This document shows positions 59,038 through 64,000 of a DNA stretch of 64,000 nt, piece by piece (within the stretch, counting starts at the first letter, position 1; every line of letters begins with the position of its first letter). Source of the stretch: Riptortus pedestris (Eukaryota; Arthropoda; Insecta; Hemiptera; Alydidae); contig CM032230.1 in assembly GCA_019009955.1 (NCBI GenBank), forward strand, positions 13,153,501 through 13,217,500, written 5' to 3'. Under the pieces are notes generated by a model that was not told the DNA's origin, made no database searches, and saw only the letters and a list, made by a program, of their open reading frames with translations. The translations under genes and the position numbers were made by a program.

Positions 59038-59563
59038 AATTTAATATCTCTTAAATGGAACCTCCAGAAGTTTTAGACAATTGAATTTAAAAGAATGTGT
59101 TTTTTCGATATCAAAGAAAGAAATATATATATTTTTATTGAATTGTTTATTTTTAAAAGTGATAGATAAAACTAGCTAAACAATTTAATATGTCTTCAAA
59201 TGGGTAGATCCCCCTTTTTTTAAAGAATTCATTTCAATGAAATGCCTACAGATAACAGTAATGATTTATCACTTTTTTAGTTGCTACCTGTAACTACTTA
59301 GCAAGTACAAGTGTGTCTCAAAATTAAGTATATACCCCACAAAACCTCAGATTAAATCTATCGTTAAAACTCTTAATAATATCACTGATTTTAATATGGT
59401 TTCGGTTTGCATATATAAAGTACTTTATAGAAAATATGTTCCGGGAGTTTGGGGATACTTTTTATTACCTACTAGTGACTGTGAATCCCCACCAGTCACC
59501 ATTATTCTGTAAAGTTCAAATAATGATAAAATATAAAAAATATAATGAGTCATATAGCCTTAC

Positions 59564-59743
59564 CGTAGCAAGTTTCTTCTTTCCCTTAGACGCTGCCTCC
59601 TGTATTTCATTCTTGCGGTTGATAGCATCATCGTTGACTGGGGGAGGGGAGTGAGGGGCAGAAGGGGAGGCGGGTCTAGGTGGCGCTTTATAGTCCCTGA
59701 AAGCTGCGTCCATTTCGTCCAGCAGGCTCGGCCCAAAGTCAAA
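59564..59743 (-). CDS. ACK-like exon 4 in window, proline-rich
   Basis: 180 bp, exactly 60 codons, phase 0 at both ends, acceptor ...ttttctag and donor ACG|gtaagg. It opens with FDFGPSLLDEMDAAFRDYK, then PPRPASPSAPHSPPP, a stretch typical of SH3 ligands, and ends in a Lys-rich segment (KGKKKLAT). The exon stands out from its flanks by high GC. Being symmetric it could be skipped without a frameshift. Confidence 0.85.
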
Positions 59744-60717
59744 CTAGAAAATTCGATTATAACATCAAAATCATCTAAGAGATAAAACTCATAAGAATTT
59801 ATAGTGCTTAAAATAAAATAATTTGTAGAACAAATCTAGAATGAGATATAAACAAACAATTCGCTCTAGAGCGAGTAAAATACAAATGAATAATAAATGC
59901 ATTTGTGTTTGATTAAAGCAAAGAGACAACCGATAGAAGTTTAATGGAGGGGAGAATAAAGAAAATATGATTAGCTGGTAGATCTCAAAGAGGTAGTGAA
60001 ATATAGGAGGAATATAAAAATAAAATTGTTATTGGAAAGCAGATCGTGAAGTGAAAAAAGGGTGACGGTAGACCATGAAAGGAAAATAGGAGTTAAGTAA
60101 AATAGGAATTCATTTCAGTTTTCAATTTTCGGGAGGGGGGGGGGGGGTATGAAACAAAATCCAGAAAGATAGTAGAATCTATTAATATATCTAAAAATAC
60201 TAATAAAAATGTAAAACAGATTCTGGTATAGTGAATACAGTTTATGCAAACCTAATCTATAAATTAACAATATGATGTCATCCTCTTTTTAGATTCCAAA
60301 TTTTTAGGATGGTTATATATTTTTCATAATATATTGTATACAATTTGTGATACAATAGAAAGGATGTATGCAAAGGAGGCTATATGCACTCACGCAGTCT
60401 GTTCACTTATTGCAATTGTCCTCATATACATATTTTGTGTGTGGCTTGAGGTGCATTCTTGCCTTTATGGAAATACAAAAGCATCAAGTGAGGAAAATGT
60501 TCTCTTTTGTTTTCCGCGACTATCAGAAGGCTAAGAATTTTGAGCTCGAAGATAGAAGTCGCAGAAGACAAGAATTTTAACTATATGAATACTACAATAA
60601 CTACTAGAGTACAAAGTCAAAACTTAATTGATTTATTTGAGCAATCACCTACAAAATAAATAAATAAAAAAAAGGAGACTAGAATTAAAAAAATGAAGAC
60701 CATAGTTAGAAAGTTAC

Positions 60718-60815
60718 CTGGAACGTGGGGCTGTCTACAGCTTCATCGTCTGTTATCTCATGATATTCATGATCGGTCAGCTCCTTACCGCCACAATTCC
60801 AGTCAGAACTAACAC
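60718..60815 (-). CDS. ACK-like exon 3 in window, acidic linker
   Basis: 98 bp, acceptor ...tgtttag and donor CAG|gtaac. Joined to the previous exon it reads G-VSSDWNCGGKELTDHEYHEI and TDDEAVDSPTFQ, an acidic segment with two Tyr-His/Asp contexts. The other two frames contain early stops, so the phase set by the upstream exon is confirmed. It ends in phase 0. Confidence 0.8.
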
Positions 60816-61059
60816 CTAAACAAATGAGTGATGAAATAAAGTGAAAGAAGATAGGTCTCAAAGAAGATGAAGGAAAGGATACTAAAGTATTTTCTAGTCA
60901 GTGCAGGATATTTTAGTTTGTTGATGATTTTTTAACAAATGTAGGAAGCCAACACTTATCTTTTGACAAACAATTTGTTATTTTGAATAGTGATTGATTG
61001 TAAAGATGAATAATACAGTAGTTTTCAAAAATAAAATAAATATAACAAAATTAGATGAA

Positions 61060-61760
61060 CTCTTAGGATGCTACGGACTGATATATAAGTCGAGGGTTTT
61101 CTGTACCAGGAATACTATGGACTGATACGGGTATATCTGTCAGGAGGGAGATGTGTCCCGTGCGCTTACAGACTGATATAATACTCCATCATGTTTAGCG
61201 ATGGTGTACCTACGAACTATAACAGTAGTTCCTCAATTGCTATCTGTTGGCTTTTTATAAAAGCTGTAGTATTCGTCACAGCTGATAGATGGCATAGGGG
61301 TCACTTTTCTCATTTTTAGCTTCCCTATTCTGGGATTATTCTGTATGCCCACTCTGGTCATCATGGTAAGTATCCTTACTCGTTACCTGCAATTTACCCT
61401 TGCATATTTAGTCAGTATACTTTCCGTTTTTCAAGGAAACAGCTGAGTGCTTCAGAACGTTTGGAAAAAGATTTTTTTCTGATGAAGAAGTTTTAGAAGT
61501 GAAAGCCACGTTCAGATTTTGTGGCTTTGAGTGAAAGTGAAGGTGATTCTTCTTCAGATTATGCTGAGGATCCTGGTGATACACACCGAAATGGGTCTAT
61601 TGGTGAAATGCCCGGAACTAGTTTGAGAGCATAATTAAAACAACTGGAATGGGAATTATCCAATTAGCGCTGGAACGTAAAAAATTATTCAGCACTCAGG
61701 GCTCAGAAGGGGCTAGACTTTCCCACACCGCCAGAGTACACAGCCTAAGGTTTAAAACAG
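61060..61760. other. Unresolved transposon-like stretch in an ACK-like intron
   Basis: It is GC-richer than its flanks. Broken plus-strand text such as DEEVLEVKATFRFCGFE suggests a decayed transposase, but no family could be fixed. Confidence 0.25.
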
Positions 61761-61909
61761 ATTAAATGTCAGATATTTACTTCCTTGTATGAAGTAAGGA
61801 TGGCAGTGCAAGAGTCACAAGGGCCAGCGGCTACAAAGGACTAATTAACTCGATCTCTAGTTTTACACAAAACCAAAATTACGGGAACTAGATCATTAAC
61901 ACACATAGG

Positions 61910-62034
61910 TGTGAAATCAAATTTAAATGGAGCCCATTTTTGACATCCACTAGGTATGATTGATGGAGATTTAAGAACCATTTTCCAAAAATTGCGTCAT
62001 GAATAAGTAATTTCCCATAAAGGAAATCAGCTTA
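61910..62034 (+). mobile_element. Helentron-like 3' fragment, diverged
   Basis: AAATGGAGCCCATTTTTGAC, GTATGATTGATGGAGATT, AAAATTGCGTCATGA and TTTCCCATAAAGGAAATCAG. Confidence 0.5.
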
Positions 62035-62549
62035 TTGGAAATGAAAATATTTATCATGGGCTAACAGAAAATAGGAGCAGAGGAAGAGGAAGCAGTGGAA
62101 CATAATTCTTTCAAATATACAAGATGTACAATATATACTTGTACAATATATAGTCCTAGTCATTATTACAATTAAGGTCTTCGTGTTTTTGGCCGACATT
62201 TTGCTAGACACCTTTTTAATTTTGCCAGTCCTTTTTTTGAGGCCGATGAGTTCTGTTCTTATTCAGGTCTTGTTCAGTGCCTTGGACAAATTCTTTCTGT
62301 TCACATATTTTTGGATACTTTCCCTGGTGTCAGTTTCTTTGAGATATTGTCTTCCATATTTATGGTCTTCCATCAAAGTCCAACTTGTTTCCACCCCCCA
62401 CCCCCATCTTTGAAATACATATTGAGCATACATCTTTTGGTCTACATCATCGTCCAAAGATCTACTTGAACAAGTAACCACCATAAGAACTTTCTGGTTC
62501 CTAAATATCCTAACTTGGAACAAAATGATTGTGATAAAGGAAATAGTAC

Positions 62550-62670
62550 CGCTGCCATGATTGATGTTGCTGAGGAGAGGTGCCCTGTCAGTAGAGATAC
62601 TCCCAGTGTCCTCCGAGTCAGTACCAGGCTTATACGGAGCTACCACTTGCTTAGGAACATGCTCGTATTT
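62550..62670 (-). CDS. ACK-like exon 2 in window
   Basis: 121 bp, acceptor ...attacag and donor G|gtacta, a slightly weak donor. It encodes KYEHVPKQVVAPYKPGTD followed by an acidic and Ser/Thr-rich stretch and PLLSNINHGS, and ends with one base of a Gly codon completed by the next exon. The open frame runs on past the donor, but the phase-1 junction to 60815 and the loss of coding character downstream support splicing here. The YKPG block just after the CRIB matches my memory of insect ACK-like kinases; that is recollection only. Confidence 0.75.
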
Positions 62671-62809
62671 CTGTAATCAACAAAAAGAGAAGAAGTTAAG
62701 CTTTGATAAAAAATAAACTATTTGTTATTTATTAATATCGACATCAAATTGGGACGGTGTTTTGCCAGAAACACTCGTCCACAAAATAAAGTAAAAATAT
62801 CGTCATTAC

Positions 62810-62952
62810 CTTGGAGCCTCCCAAAAAAGAAATATCACCGAAGTATGCTCCGTCAAGGCCTACATGGCCAGTGTGCTTCATGTCCCCCTGCGGCCCGGAA
62901 ATCATCTCTGGCCTCAGTCTATTCCTCTTAGAAGAATAAGCATTCTTCCCAT
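62810..62952 (-). CDS. ACK-like exon 1 in window: CRIB motif
   Basis: 143 bp. The acceptor is a pyrimidine-rich run ending in TAG and the donor is AAG|gtaatg. It begins with two bases completing a codon, then reads GKNAYSSKRNRLRPEM, ISGPQGDMKHTGHVG and LDGAYFGDISFLGGSK. The second block fits the CRIB consensus I-S-x-P-x(2-4)-F-x-H-x-x-H-V-G, with Met at the usual Phe position. CRIB motifs bind GTP-loaded Cdc42 or Rac. The FGDISFL block after it is shared by ACK-like kinases and Borg effectors. The exon ends in phase 0. Confidence 0.85.
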
Positions 62953-63400
62953 CTAAAGGAAAGAAAGAAGTTTATTATATCACTGCTTAAAGATGAGGGA
63001 TGCTTCAGATATCTGTAATCAAATAACTCTGTTAATATTTATGATGGAGACACATTAATGGAATAAAAATTGCATGACAACACACTGTTAGTACTATTGG
63101 TTAAATAACTTCTTTCTACCTCGTGTACGATAACATAGATGTTTAAGGTTATTCATTTATATAAAGCATACATATAAATTCTGCAGAGGTGTTTGGTGAT
63201 CGTCAATTCATTGTTAAGCATTTCAAGAGGATCAAGAGAAACAAACCCAAAAAAGATTGCAGAGTTATTGAAGAAAGTTTGGATTGAAGATGAAGACTGG
63301 CTGTGCCTCTCTGAATCCATTATTCAGGATTTGTATGAAATAATCCAACATCATACTTATATATAGTTTTAAATTATTATTGAATTTTTTTTAAAAGTGT

Positions 63401-63435
63401 GTGTGTGTGTGTGTGTGTGTCTGTATGTATGTATG

Positions 63436-63482
<47 letters not shown>
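63401..63482. repeat. (GT)n-(TATG)n-(TA)n compound microsatellite
   Basis: Consecutive GT, GTAT and TA tracts, adjacent to the LINE 3' end at 63490. Confidence 0.9.
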
Positions 63483-63486
<4 letters not shown>

Positions 63487-63489
63487 TAT

Positions 63490-64000
63490 TTCCTTCCTGA
63501 AGTAACCCTACAGGAAGGGAGTTTATTATCCACACGTCCCGTACAGTAATTAGTACATAACGTGTGCTTGATACATAACATTTTTTTTTAAATATAATAA
63601 CATAAAGTATTTACACAATAAAATTATTTACAACAAAGAAAAAGAAAAAAAAAAGAAAAGAAAAACTAAAACAAAATTTGGATTCAATGCTGAATAATTA
63701 ATTTAACTGTATTTCAGTTTCAAATAGTTCAAGAAGTCATACATTTCTTCAGCAAACTTTTTTAATGGTTTATTATGTTTATAAAATAATAGTTTTTCCT
63801 CAACAGGCCAATTTTCTTGTCGGCATTTTAATTGGGATTTAAAGTCTTCTCTTTGGTCCGTTAGTAATCTGTAGTCTTAGGGCAAGTGTCTGTATGTCTG
63901 TTCAGTAGCTAAGTCGCAGTAACAGTTTGGTTGATCTGTTAGGCGAAAACGATTAAAGTAAGAATTTGTTGTTCCATGTACAGTTAATAATTGTGTCAAG
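63490..64000 (-). pseudogene. LINE (I/R1-like) 3' end: C-terminal ORF2 and 3' UTR
   Basis: Minus-strand text from the window edge: TQLLTVHGTTNSYFNRFRLT, DQPNCYCDLATEQTYRHLP, then after a frameshift DYRLLTDQREDFKSQLKCRQ and EEMYDFLNYLKLKYS with a stop at about 63705. The QLLTGHG.F..YL.RF.L...P.C.C pattern is typical of the C-terminus of I/R1-clade non-LTR elements. The remainder is A/T-rich 3' UTR. The element continues past 64000. Confidence 0.7.

Larger units (their letters stand above)
25638..62952 (-). other. Ack-like: Partial ACK-like (activated Cdc42 kinase family) gene, 3' part, 11 exons plus one alternative exon
   Basis: Eleven minus-strand exons with GT-AG borders connect in frame without a stop until TAG at 25638-25640, giving about 444 residues. 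Phases match at every junction (for example GG|A, G|AT, G|AA, AA|A), which chance open frames would not do. Exons are clearly richer in GC than the flanking introns. The order is: CRIB motif, an FGDISFL block, a VVAPYKPG block, a TLDTAIALTYELA helix-like block, proline-rich stretches, a VEANPLRILR block, an IPLPPKD/KHPLIIP block and an acidic C-terminus. In ACK-family kinases a CRIB follows the kinase and SH3 domains, so those exons should lie upstream of 64000. The first exon here begins in mid-codon, so the gene continues. The family call rests on recognising the CRIB and the blocks after it, not on a search. A Borg-type Cdc42 effector is the alternative, because it shares the GD..HT.HVG...FGD.SFL pattern. 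Introns run from 0.1 to 14.7 kb. Confidence 0.65.

Noticed and set aside
62263..62549. Read-through extension of exon 2 (127-codon frame)
   Set aside because: The frame continues past the donor only by chance; the phase-1 junction at 62550 fits the next exon.

Overview
The window is AT-rich, repeat-dense animal DNA, most likely from an arthropod and probably an insect. The evidence is long introns with GT-AG exons, mariner elements, HINE/DINE-1-like Helentron relatives with (TA)n cores, a tRNA-derived SINE, and fragments of several LINE clades. I cannot name the species; a hemipteran is only a guess.

One protein-coding gene can be reconstructed with good support. It lies on the minus strand, enters from beyond position 64000 and ends at a TAG at 25638-25640. 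Eleven exons (62952-62810, 62670-62550, 60815-60718, 59743-59564, 57296-57166, 55677-55572, 40896-40748, 29184-29096, 28859-28710, 26927-26855, 25731-25638) join in frame at every junction and give about 444 residues. The first exon carries a CRIB (Cdc42/Rac-binding) motif, ISGPQGDMKHTGHVG, followed by FGDISFL. The rest is a low-complexity, proline-rich tail with conserved-looking blocks. This fits the part downstream of the SH3 domain in an activated-Cdc42-kinase (ACK-like) tyrosine kinase; the kinase and SH3 exons would lie outside the window. A further GC-rich exon (51456-50796, about 219 codons, Ser-rich, with its own stop) starts in the same phase as the exon after it and looks like an alternative last exon.

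Inside the 11.6-kb intron 40748-29184, on the same strand, are three short ORFs about 2 kb apart (35532-35407, 33646-33482, 31250-31137). Each encodes one hydrophobic membrane segment and a short tail. Two are clearly related to each other. They are out of phase with the host gene and may be a nested cluster of membrane micropeptide genes. This is the most interesting undescribed item in the window.

The rest is mobile DNA. Positions 1-15 kb are a nest of Helentron-like elements, LINE pieces and a degenerate full-length mariner. A 3.5-kb satellite (6233-9760, about 58/117-bp units) has been built from the 5' end of the Helentron-like family. At 11.2-13.4 kb four insertion layers can be read: a plus-strand Helentron-like element and a foldback element sit in a minus-strand Helentron-like element, which sits in a LINE reverse transcriptase. 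From 16 to 25.6 kb is AT-rich sequence with SINEs and a 122-bp palindrome. From 25.6 to 63 kb is the ACK-like gene, its introns filled with SINEs, Helentron-like elements, MITEs, LTR-like pieces and LINEs. At 57.8-58.6 kb there is an internally deleted mariner with perfect terminal inverted repeats. At 63.5-64 kb is the 3' end of an I/R1-type LINE.
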